Shown: positions 15,736 to 26,309 of the stretch, one piece after another
How the letters are laid out: each line of letters starts with the position of its first letter
Position numbering within the stretch: the stretch's first letter is position 1
The notes under the pieces: model-generated
Database searches by the model: none
Told to the model about the DNA's origin: nothing
Seen by the model: the letters and a program-made list of their open reading frames with translations, nothing else
Program-made: the position numbers and the translations under genes
Source of the DNA: Neocallimastix lanati (nom. inval.)
Lineage: Eukaryota > Neocallimastigomycota > Neocallimastigomycetes > Neocallimastigales > Neocallimastigaceae
Assembly: GCA_016946835.1 (NCBI GenBank)
Contig: JACVTC010000027.1
Span: 226,001 to 290,000, forward strand
DNA length: 64,000 nucleotides
Direction: 5' to 3'

Positions 15736-17084
15736 CATTTAAACCTAGTTATTCCATAATGAATAAATTGGTTTACTGGTGAATATGTATATTAACTTGA
15801 TATTATTAAACTATTATTTATTTCTATTATTTATATATTAACCTTTAATTTAACATGAATATTTTTACATTATATTAATTATATTTACTTCAATTTAAAT
15901 ATTGTTACAATAATTTCATAAATATATTTATAATCTAATAATTTCTCCCTAAAACTAAGTATTTAATATTATTATACAATTAATATTAGATATATCTAAA
16001 ACATCTCTTATAATATATGGTTTATATATTACCATTTATATGATGGAAACCTTTCTCTTGAAGGGTGATATTATACCATCTCAATTTGTGTGAATACCTC
16101 TTATATATTGGGTTTTACATCACTTTCAATTATAATCCGCTTTATAGATTAGCATTTAACTTTTATATATATTTTCGCTTTGTAGTTTTAGCAATAACTA
16201 TTAAAATAAATTGTTAATTATATATAGGTATACTTGATAAATCATAATCGTTGGGGTATTAAAAACTGATTATATTTATAATTCATTATATTATTCTAGT
16301 CATTTAAACTTATTAGTAAATAATATTAATTGTTTCATAATTGATTAAGATTCAATATTTTAGTTAAATTTTTCTTGAACGTTAGTTTTTGTTAATTTTC
16401 ACTATTTAAGCGGCTTTATTCATTTCTAAGATAAATATTATTTTTAAATAATCAGCACAAAAAATTCAATTAAGCAACTTTCCTTTAATATTTTAAGTTT
16501 TTTTTTTTTTTTTTTATTTTATTTTGCCTACTTCTACCTAAATTTCAAATTTCTAAAAAAGACTTTATATGTTTGAATTTTCTCATAATTAAAATATTAA
16601 TTGTAAAAGTTTAATAACTTTTAAAATACTTCTCAATCAAAAAGTATAGTTTTTAGATGAAAAAAGCCATCATCCATTTATATATAACTCATGGTTATAT
16701 TTATTTTTTTTTATTATACCTTTCATCATTAAGGTTTGCATTATAATTAAGTTGAATTAGTTATTATCTAAACCTATTTCACGCTAGGATTAATAACACT
16801 ATTATTGTTAGAATGAACCCTAGGGAATTACCATTCTATTATATTTCCCTTAAATATTTGGGATATTATATTTTTTAATTATTTTCTATGGGATCTCTGA
16901 CATATAGTCTCCTCCATTAGTTTTTTTTAGTTTTAACTAAAATTGACCTAATGAGCAGCTTTTATATCATAATATAAAATTCAGTTTATTTTTTTTCTTT
17001 CTTTTTTTTTCTTTTTTTTTTTTTTTTGACATGATATTGTTTCTGGCAAAAGATTCTTTTGCTAAGAATCTTTTTTTAAGAATC
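15736..17084. other. Unrecognised repeat-like DNA between direct repeats
   Basis: Less homopolymeric and somewhat richer in G+C than the deserts, with no open frame on either strand. I found no transposase, reverse transcriptase or RNA motif that I trust. Likely a decayed mobile element. Confidence 0.45.
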
Positions 17085-17240
17085 ATGAATTTATAATTTA
17101 TAATTATGTCAATTTTATTAATATATTTTATGATTAAGAGTTCTAAATTAAATGTTTTTTATATTAATACATTGTGGCTTGTACATTATTTATATTACAA
17201 TATGTTTCAATACATTTGAAGCTTATTTTTTTATTCTAAC
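17085..17240. repeat. Direct repeat, copy 2 (partner at 15580-15735)
   Basis: See copy 1. It is followed by a TTTATTAA tetramer run and a G+C-richer block. Confidence 0.7.
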
Positions 17241-17289
17241 ATTAATTTATTTATTAATTTATTTATTAATTTATTTATTAAAAAAACCG

Positions 17290-17790
17290 AATTTTCTGAA
17301 ATTTTTTTTACGAAATGCAACTTTCGGAGATGCAACAGTCCCACACTTCCGGTGTGTGTGTGTGTACCGCCCTTTTTTTTTTTTTTTTTTTTTTTTTTAT
17401 TTTTTTTTTATTTTTATTTTTATTTTTTTTTTTCTTTTTTAGTCCCCCTTAAAAGGCATATTATTGGGAATATTTAAGATCGTTTACATCACCAGAACTT
17501 CTGATATAAATACTTTCCGTATGCTTTCGCAACGGCGGATTATTGTCCCTTCTGGATGACCTTACTGAGTGTTTCAGCATTGGTGCTTTGACATAACATA
17601 TTATTACTTAAGAATTTTTTAAAGTACGATTTTTTTTTTTTTTCTAAGAGTGCCTTTTCCAAGTTTCTAATTTCTCTTAGAAGCTTGACCTTGACCTGTA
17701 TAAACCTAGCCCAACGAGATAACGTTCTAGCTTAATAATGGTAATTTCATATTAGTCAGAAAAATTAGTTTTTTTTTTTTTTTTTTTTTT
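17290..17790. other. G+C-richer block interrupted by poly(T), unidentified
   Basis: Contains (TG)n near 17352-17364, a T-rich tract at 17370-17440 and two complex stretches, 17441-17620 and 17640-17760. The contrast with the flanks suggests an inserted element such as a SINE or LINE end. A minus-strand stretch around 17680-17720 (GGTCAAGCTTC) resembles a weak polymerase III B box, but no A box or tRNA fold goes with it. Confidence 0.4.
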
Positions 17791-18575
17791 TTGAAGAATT
17801 TTATCTACCTGCCATATGTACCCATTTACTAGGAATTCTCTCGCAAATGCATTAAAATAATAAGTACTTGATAAGTAATTGATGCAGCTCTATCTATAGT
17901 TAGAAAAAATTTAATAAGAGAGAATATCGTATATTTTCTATAGATTTATATTAATAAAAAAAAAAGAAAAAAAAGAAAAAAAAAAGAAACAATATATATA
18001 TATTTATATATAATAATCTAAAAATATATATAATTGTTATATTATTTATTAATAATACAATTTCTTTTTTTTTAAAAATCTTATTCTTAAAAATATATAA
18101 TTTTAAAATATATAGAAATGATTTATTCAATATAATTTTTATTTTTAAGAATATTTCATAAATATATATTTATTTATTTAATATTTTATAGAAATAATTT
18201 CTATTCCATATTGAAAAAAAAAAAAAAAAAAAAAAAAAAATTATTATAACAATAATTGGATTAATAATAATAATAGTACAAAAAAAAAAAATAGAAAAAA
18301 TTGTTAAATGATTTTTAAAAATAAATATGTACAAGTTAATAACTTATTATTATATTATCATATATCTAATACTATCTTTAAACCATTATTGTAATTAATA
18401 ATTAAAATTTTAATAAAATATAAATATATATTAACTATATCTATATGTCGTATATTTCTATTACATTAATAATTTTATAATTTTATATATATATATATAT
18501 ATATTTTCTAATGTTTTATTAATATTATTATTACTATTAATTATATATATATATATATATATTTAAACAAAATAG
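17791..18575. other. AT-rich upstream region of the 18.6 kb receptor
   Basis: A/T homopolymers and (AT)n runs. The first exon of the receptor, with its start codon and signal peptide, should lie here. I could not find an ATG whose splicing fits, although a leucine/isoleucine-rich stretch occurs near 18513-18550 in another frame. Confidence 0.5.
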
Positions 18576-19199
18576 ATTTTGTTAATGGAATAAAACTATG
18601 TTTTACCACATTATCTTATACGAAAAATGATGATTATACTCAAAATTTAATAAATGATTTTAATAAATATGCTATGGAAAATAACTTAGATATATATATA
18701 GAAGAATTATTATTTTCTTCTTCAAATATAACATTTGATGGGAATAATTATTTTTCCATCATAGAATCATCATTAAAAAGAAATTCAAAGTTTTATGATC
18801 TATTGATGATAGATATAATTCATACAAAAAGATTAGGAAAATATACAGCGGATTTAAGTAAATATGTATCTAAGGAATTAATTGATAGTTACACCAGTAA
18901 AAGTTTTTCAAAAATAATTTACTCTAATAATAAACTTGTTGATTGGTAAATACAATAACTTTTAGTTGTTTCTATTTTACTTTTTTTTTTTTATTTTATT
19001 TTTTTATTTTTTTACATTGTTGTTGTTGCTTCTTATTGTTCTTATTACTATTAATAATATTTATGTAAATATTATTTTATTAGCTATTATTAAAGAACAA
19101 CTTTTTAATATATAACTTTAAAATATTTCTTTTATATAATTTTTATTACATTATATTATATTTTATTTTAATATTTTTTTTTTTTTTTTTTTTTTTTTG

Positions 19200-19250
<51 letters not shown>

Positions 19251-20093
19251 TAATAAAAATAATGATATCAGTTATAATAAATATAATACTAATTATAATA
19301 ATATATTATAATAAATATTATTTCTACTGTAGCCTCTAGAAATTAATAACGTTATATTATATTCAAATAAAAATTTATTAAATAAATACAATCAAACAAT
19401 TCCCGAAACTTGGGATGAGCTTCTGGATACAGCAACATATATTCTAAATGAGGAAAAGAAAATAGGTAAAAAAAATCTAATTGGCTATCTTGGGAATTTT
19501 CCAGGTAAAAAAAAATAAAAAATAAAAAAAAAAAAAAAATAAAAAAATAAAATAAAAAAAAAAAATAAAAAATAAAAATTTATATATGTATATTTATTTA
19601 TATGTAAAATAATATAAAATAATATAATTTAATATAATATAATATAATATATATTTATTAAAGATGAGGAAACAGAAATGTGTTCAGCATTTGAATTAAT
19701 TCACAGTTTTAGAGATAAAGTTGAAGATGATACCCCATCCTTCCTCAGTAGTAACGCTGAAAAAGCTTTAAATAAAATAAAGGAAATTAAAGAAAAAGTT
19801 TCATCAAGTAAAAAAAAAAAAAAAAAAAAAAGATATAAATATATAAAGTATATATAATTATTAAAACTATTAAATTTATATCTAATAATTTAATTTTATT
19901 ATTTATCTTTTATTATTATACTTTCAATTAAAAAATTGTTTCTATATCTATATCTATATCTATATCTATATCTATATATTAATATATAATATTTTAATAT
20001 TTTATTTATTTACATTTAATTTTATTCTATTCTATTTTATTTTTTTTATTTTATTCTATTTTATTTTATTTTATTTTATTTTATTTTATTTTA

Positions 20094-20136
<43 letters not shown>

Positions 20137-21661
20137 TGAAAGTTTTAAAATGGACATTTATTCTATTGGAACATCTTTATATTTTGGTCAACCATTATTT
20201 ACTAAATTTTGGAATATTAATCTTATTCAGAATTATTACAAATCATTAGTGCCAGGTTATAAGAAGGGAATATCAGCATCATGTGTTGGTGGCAATAATT
20301 TAGTAATCAATGATAATATTTCAGAAGAAAAAAAAATTGCTGCAGGAAAAGCAATTGAGTTTTTTTTATCAAAAGAAATTCAAAGAAAATATATGTTAGA
20401 TTCGGTGAGAGGTAGTGCCCTACTAGATATCTACAATGATGAGGAGTTATGTAGTAAATTTGATTGTGAATTATATAAAGCAATGCAATACGTTGTAAGA
20501 CCAACGGATATTGTTGATTATGAGAATTATTCAACTGAATTTAGAAAAAATTTGAATCAATTTCTTTATGGTGGTCTAAGTGCAAAAAAGGCTTTACGAA
20601 ATATAAATTATATCAATTCATTTGATCAAATTCTATATAACTCTCTAGATGGTTATATCGCCGAAGGCATCAGCGTCTTAATCATTACTATTATTGTACT
20701 TTCCTACGGATTAGTATTTACCAATAAATTCCAATTTCTTACCAATACCATCAGTAAAACTCTTTTATCTTTTCAAATATTGGGATTATGTATGACGGGA
20801 TCCTACGTATTTTTCATATTAGGAAAATTATCGAAATTTAAATGTTTAGCAGGTTTGGTATTCCTTTTTATGGGCATTTCCTTTATTATCACTCCATTAC
20901 TGATAATGGAAATTATCTATTTTCCTGAAAACAATAAACTTTCTGAATTTGCAAAAAAACATAGTTGCATTTTATTATTCCTTATTTTATTAATAGATTT
21001 CGTTGTTTATGGGACTGCATTGATATTACAACCTGTTCATATAGAAAAATTTAGAAGTAGTGAAAATATGATTTTTAGATCATGTATTCATAATAAAGGT
21101 TATTATTTCATTTTCTATATTATGGTGTTTCTATTTAAAGGTATTCTCTTACTATTAATACTTATTCTAGCTTTTATTGAATGGAATCTTTTAGACATAA
21201 AAAGAGAAATAAAAATTGTTTCCTATATTGTATATACGCATATTCTTTTTGGACTCCTATTTATTATCAGCAGAAGTTTTCGTCCCTCAGATTTATATAC
21301 AAATGTATTTATGAGATGGTTATTATCTATTATGTATACCGTTATTATTTATATATTAATAATAGTTATTAAAATACATTATCACTTCCATTATACATTA
21401 AAAAATAATAATAATAGTAATTGTAATAATAATGTGAAAATTGTTAAAGAAAGTGAATTAAGAAAATATAATCAAAGTAAAAGTACACTCCCAGAAAGTA
21501 ATAAATCCTACTTTTCAAAAATATTAAATTACCATAATTTATCAACTTCAAATTCAATGTCATTTGATGAAACTGGTAGAAATATCTTACACAATTTTTC
21601 ATCTCCAAATGTTATACTATATACAGATATTATATCAACAAGTCAAATAGATAATGAATAA
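18576..21661 (+). CDS. Class C-type 7TM receptor with solute-binding-protein ectodomain (5' end unresolved)
   Basis: Probable surface receptor sensing a small ligand, perhaps a sugar, through a bacterial-type extracellular solute-binding (SBP type 1) fold fused to seven membrane helices. Exons: 18576-18945, 19333-19504, 19664-19807 and 20136-21661. The last three join in perfect phase. SBP signatures are SSLKRNSKFYDLLMIDI, PLEINNVILYSNKNLL, PETWDELLDTATYIL, and the C-terminal CVGGNNLVI then AIEFFLSKEIQRKYM. Exon 4 then holds seven hydrophobic segments, about residues 173-193, 205-228, 237-258, 275-293, 320-347, 358-376 and 390-412 of its reading, and a Ser/Asn-rich cytoplasmic tail. The intron 18946-19332 has GT and AG ends, but splicing there shifts the frame by one base. 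Either an assembly indel or a non-obvious splice site is involved. The start codon lies upstream and was not found. SBP-7TM receptors are an expanded family in gut fungi (recalled, not searched). Confidence 0.85.
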
Positions 21662-22374
21662 TAAAAATATGAATATATATATATATTCATATAAATATAA
21701 ATAAGCATCTATCTATCAGAAAATACAATAAATTAACATAAAATAAAAATAAAAATTTAATTAATAATAAAAAAAATAAAATAAAATAAAATAAATAATG
21801 AAGTAATATAAAAGATTAAAGTATTAATAAAAATAAAATAAAATAAAATAAAATAAAATAAAAATAAAAATAAAATAAAATAAAATAAAATAGTTGAAAT
21901 ATAAATTTAAAGTACAGATTGAATAAAATAAAATAAAATAAAATAAAATAAAATAAAATAAAATAAAATAAAATAAAATAAAATAAAATAAAATAAAATA
22001 AAATAAAATAATAAATAGTAGAATATGAATATAAAGTACAGATTGAATAAAATAAAATAAAATAATAAATAGTAGAATATGAATATAAAGTACAGATTGA
22101 ATAAAATAAAATAAAATAATAAATAGTAGAATATGAATATAAAGTACAGATTGAATAAAATAAAATAAAATAATAAATAGTAGAATATGAATATAAAGTA
22201 CAGATTGAATAAAATAAAATAAAATAAAAAATAAAAATATATAAATAAATAAATTAAATTAAAAATTTATTTTAATATTTGTTTTATTTAGTGGATAAAT
22301 AACTAAAAAATTAAAAATAAAATTGAATTTTTAAATAAAGTCTAAATATTAAAGGATATTCAAAGTAATTATAT

Positions 22375-22408
<34 letters not shown>

Positions 22409-22465
22409 AATAATTGTACATTCATTGTATTTTATTAAAGAATGAATATCACGTGAACATATTTA
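21662..22465. other. 3' flank of receptor, mostly minisatellite
   Basis: Consists of the TAAAA-rich minisatellite described separately (21780-22240), then a poly(T) tract at 22377-22407 and the edge of the LTR element. Confidence 0.8.
21780..22240 (-). repeat. Minisatellite with conserved cores (54-bp period)
   Basis: Perfect 54-bp units start at 22021, 22075, 22129 and 22183. Each combines TAAAA pentamers with a core reading AAAGTACAGATTGAATAAAA and AATAGTAGAATATG. A related copy of the core lies near 21908. A second core type (TGAAGTAATATAAAAG then AAAGTATTAATAAAAA) occurs at 21795-21835. Both cores are the reverse complement of those in the 49320-51010 array. Confidence 0.92.
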
Positions 22466-22891
22466 TGATATACGGGACTTTTATGTGCAATAATTTATAA
22501 GCAGTGGGTTTTAAATAATGGTAGTTTAGTATATTTTATTAATAATATTATAATATTCGTACAATTAAAATAATAATTCTAATTCCTAAAATTTTACAAG
22601 AGAGTTCCCTATTTCTAATATAAATAATCTAATCTATAAGAAATAGGTAATATATTAATTACATATTCTAATATATAGAACTATATAAATTTTATATGAA
22701 TTAAAGTATTATAATTATTATAATTATAATAATACATTATACTTGGGTAAGGAGCGCCAATGCAGAGTAACTGTAAGGCAGTCCAGCAGGGACGGGACCA
22801 CCTACTAAAGTAGGAAGTTAGATAAGGGCTCTAGTTATAAACCATTGTGTGTCTACAAGATGTACAGCTGGGGAGAAATCCTGCTACGGTC

Positions 22892-22922
<31 letters not shown>

Positions 22923-23042
22923 AATAATACATATTGAAATAAAATAAAATAAAATAATTATTATCAAAAAGATATAAATTTAATATTTAATAATTATTAT
23001 TAAATATACAAATATGTTACTACACATATTTGTTTTATATCA
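22466..23042 (-). repeat. 3' LTR containing a poly(A)-tailed insertion
   Basis: Same sequence as 25179-25563 apart from small differences and the 22738-22932 insertion. Confidence 0.9.
22738..22920 (+). mobile_element. Short non-LTR insertion (SINE or LINE 3' end) with poly(A) tail
   Basis: A 183-bp block, about 156 bp of complex sequence plus roughly 27 A. It is flanked by a 12-bp target duplication (ATAATAATACAT at 22726-22737 and 22921-22932). The partner LTR at 25179-25563 has the uninterrupted site, so the insertion followed the birth of the LTR element. The complex part has G+C-rich motifs such as CCAGCAGGGACGGGACCACC and GGGGAGAAATCCTGC. I see no clear tRNA A/B boxes. A short SINE or a 5'-truncated LINE are both possible. 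Confidence 0.87.
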
Positions 23043-23131
23043 GAAATGCCCTTGCTAAAAATTAAACTATATATTTTTTTTTATAAAAGAAAATATAAGG
23101 TTTAATTAAAATAAATAATAATTTTAAAATT

Positions 23132-23997
23132 TTATTTTCTTTTATATTTATAATTCCTATTTGTCCGTTTGGTATCTACGCGATTGTTGCTATATTTAAT
23201 AATCTCCTTTAACGCGATTTCAGGTTTGGGCATCATAATTTTATAAATATATATTTTATTTTTATCATTATTTTGAATATAAATATATGGAATTTTAATT
23301 ATTTTTTTAATTTTATTAATTTTTATTTTCTTATCACTATCTATATTTATAATATTACTAAAATCAACCGGTGAATTATTATTATTAATTTTTCTTTCTT
23401 TTATATTAGTAATATTATTAACTGAATAATTTTTTTTTATAAATTGTTCATTTTTATTAGCATTTGAAGTAATTTGAATATTATCTACTTTTGAATTGTT
23501 ACTATTAATAATATTTATTTCCTTAAACAAACCAGGAGTTATAGATTTATTAATTCTATTGAAAATGCTATCAACTTTAACAGATTCATTGATATTTATT
23601 TCTTCTTTTACAATTATATAACTATTTATTTTGTTTCTTATATTTTCAGAATTATTAATAATATTTTTATTTTTACTATTTGAATTAATATTTTCCTTAT
23701 TATTTATTATTACAATACTATTAATCTCAATACTATTATTTTGATTTTTCTTAATATTGGCACTACCTTTAATATTATTTTTATTTTTTTCTTTAGTAAT
23801 TATAATATTGTTGTTTGTTTTACATTTGCTATTACTATTATTTACTAATTTATTATTTTCTCTGAAATTATCCAATTTTAACGCGTTTAATTTATTTAGT
23901 TTCGTGTTTATTATGTCATCAACCTCGTCATTTTTAGTATTATTAATTTTATTACTATTATTGTTATTATTATTATAAATGTTATTATTATTATAAA

Positions 23998-24028
<31 letters not shown>

Positions 24029-24545
24029 TTCTTCATTTTTATTGATTCTTTTATTTAAAACAGATAATTTTTCAAGTTCAGCTACCATTCTAAATTCAGA
24101 AGTTCCTTGTTTCAAAAGAATTAAATTGTCGCTTGGGTCAATAATAATTCCTAATTCTCTTTGTGTTTTAAAATTCAAACTAATATCATAAAATGGATTT
24201 TCTTTCTCAACTACTCTGAATATTACATTTTTTTTGAACACCACCAATAGTTAAATTTAAAATTGTAAGTTTAGTTATTCCAGTAATACTTGAGTCATCA
24301 ATACAATGATTAAGAATATATTTTTCCAGAAAACTACGATTTACCAAATTATTTTCACCGTATCCTTTTAAAATACACCTAGCTTCCTTATTATCAACAA
24401 GAGCTAATATTCCCATTGATTCACCATCTACAAACTCATCTAATTCATTCACGTCATCACTAACTCCAGTTTCAAATCTACCTTTTTGAATTAACAATTT
24501 TAACAATTGTAATTTTTCTGTTAAGTTATCTTGATTTATATCCAT
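23132..24545 (-). pseudogene. Gag/retropepsin-like reading of the LTR element, frame-broken and Asn-rich
   Basis: Two overlapping minus frames: 24545-24207 (112 aa, MDINQDNLTEKLQLLKLLIQ) and 24247-23132 (371 aa). The join near 24220 looks like one retropepsin-like domain. In the first frame ARCILKGYGENNLVNRSF sits where proteases have the D-S/T-G loop, and in the second GIIIDPSDNLILL resembles the C-terminal strand of the fold. The catalytic Asp-Ser/Thr-Gly triad is absent. Downstream comes a low-complexity stretch very rich in Asn, Lys and Ile, partly encoded by expanded AAT repeats, and a basic C terminus. The assignment comes from position between LTRs plus this weak pattern. It could instead be a family-specific gag. 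Confidence 0.55.
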
Positions 24546-25156
24546 TTTATTTCTATATCTATTTTTAAAATGTACTACTATTTAATATTATTAAATATAC
24601 TACTATTAAAATAAATAATATTTTTATCTTATTATACTTATATCTATTGTAATTTTATTCCAAAATGTTAACACTTTTAAACTACACTATTTATATCTTC
24701 CTACTCTTATTTTAATTAAAATAATATTCCTATTATAGATTTTATTTAAATTATTCACTTAAATGCTAATTAAAATAACGATATTTTTACTATTTCACTA
24801 TCTCTAATTAATATTATTATCCTACTTAAACTATCTTACTTTTAACACTATCACTATATTAATAAATTATTAATATATATATATATTTATTAGATTTTCC
24901 AATATTTATTTATTTTAAAACAATTTAATTAAATTGTACTAAAATGAATGAAATAACATATATTGTATAACTTTCTCTTCACCAAAGATAATATAACTAT
25001 AAATAACCAATAAAAAAAATTAAAAATTTATATCCTAAACAGTATATTTTAATTAATCCTAACTGAAGAGAATTTATGTAAATATATACGGATATATAAT
25101 TAATTAACAAAATTACTAAACACCACTACTTATAAATTACTTTTTACACAGCACAT

Positions 25157-25173
25157 CCCCGATATCTCCACCA
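25157..25173 (-). promoter_or_regulatory. Primer-binding site of the LTR element
   Basis: Plus strand reads CCCCGATATCTCCACCA, i.e. a tRNA 3' end (acceptor strand TATCTCC, discriminator A, CCA). It lies five bases from the LTR start at 25179, the standard distance for LTR element priming. The tRNA species was not identified. Confidence 0.8.
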
Positions 25174-25178
25174 ATTTT

Positions 25179-25563
25179 TGATATACGGGACTTTTATGTG
25201 CAATAATTTATAAGCAGTGGGTTTTAAATAATGGTAGTTTAGTAAATTTTATTAATAAAATTATAATATTCGTACAATTAAATAATAATTCTAATTCCTA
25301 AAAATTTACAAGAGAGTTCCCTATTTCTAATATAAATAATCTAATCTATTTATAAGAAATAGGTAATATATTAATTATATATTCTAATATATAGAAATAT
25401 ATAAATTTTATATGAATTAAAGTATTATAATTATTATAATTATAATAATACATATTGAAATAAAATAAAATAAAATAATTATTATCAAAAAGATATAAAT
25501 TTAATATTTAATAATTATTATTAAATATACAAATATGTTACTACACATATTTGTTTTATATCA
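25179..25563 (-). repeat. 5' LTR (empty-site reference)
   Basis: 385-bp LTR with TGATAT...ATATCA ends. It lacks the poly(A)-tailed insertion of its partner. Confidence 0.9.
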
Positions 25564-25631
25564 TTTATTAATATAACACGAAATATATAAAAGGATTGTT
25601 AACATAAATTTATACCAATTTACATAAAATA

Positions 25632-26045
25632 GATGGATGGATGGATGGATAGATAGATAAATAAATGTATAAACCTGTTCTCTATGATTGAAGTTTTTCC
25701 CTAAGTTTCAAAGAAAGGTGGTGTACAACCTTTGATTTAATAAAGATTCACTAGAAATACTTTTTTACCTACTTACTACCTCTAAATAATTGACTTTTCA
25801 CTATGCTCCTTAGTTATTCTTATTAAGACAATAGAATGAAACCCAGATCTCTTCTTTGTAAATGTATCTTTAAAGTATAGTGGTACGCACATAAAACATT
25901 TACATATAACCGTCTCTCTATTAAACTAAATAAAACCACGATATAGGAACCTTTCCGAAGGTAGGGCAAATATTCAATCCAGAAAAAGAAGGCCATCGTG
26001 AATATTAAAGTACCAGCTTGATAAAAAAAAAAAAAAAAAAAAAAA
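25632..26045 (+). other. Candidate retroposed segment: GGAT/GATA microsatellite, complex body, poly(A)
   Basis: A tetranucleotide run (GATGGATGGATGGATAGATA) at 25632-25660 leads into about 360 bp of complex sequence ending in 23 A at 26022-26044. The composition and A tail suggest a non-LTR retroposon remnant. I found no target duplication and no open frame. A similar GGATGGATGG motif recurs at 57228-57240. Confidence 0.45.
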
Positions 26046-26309
26046 CAAGAGAATTGAAGAGAAAATTGGTACTATCTAAGAAAAATAATAAAGTTTAATA
26101 TAATATTGTTAACATTGTTATCATTTATATTATTTTATCCTTTTTTTTTGAATTTGAATTTAAATTTTTTATACTTGTTCTATATGTTTTTTAAACTTAT
26201 TTAAAAAAATGAATTTGGTAATAACAACAATAATAAAAATAATTTTTTTTAAAGTTTAGATTAATTTTTTTTTTTAACCATATAATAAAAAAAAATTTTG
26301 TGACTTTTC

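Larger units (their letters stand above)
22466..25563 (-). mobile_element. Non-autonomous LTR retrotransposon
   Basis: LTRs at 22466-23042 (577 bp including an insertion) and 25179-25563 (385 bp) are near-identical and bounded by TGATAT...ATATCA. Flanks share TTTA. Orientation is minus: five bases inside the 25179 LTR, the minus strand reads TGGTGGAGATATCGGGG, which is complementary to a tRNA 3' end terminating in CCA and is a convincing primer-binding site. Only one broken gag/protease-like reading lies between the LTRs (23132-24545). No integrase, reverse transcriptase or RNase H motif is present, so movement would depend on a partner element. High LTR similarity suggests a fairly recent insertion. 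Confidence 0.85.

Noticed and set aside
17290-17790. tRNA- or 5S-derived SINE
   Set aside because: Only a weak B-box-like string; no A box at the right spacing and no fold.
22738-22920. 5S rRNA-derived SINE
   Set aside because: AGCAGGGACGGG faintly resembles the 5S internal control region, but the rest does not match or fold as 5S, so I left the origin open.
23757-24191. Leu/Ile-rich plus-strand frames
   Set aside because: Reverse complement of the AAT/poly-Asn stretch of the LTR element reading.
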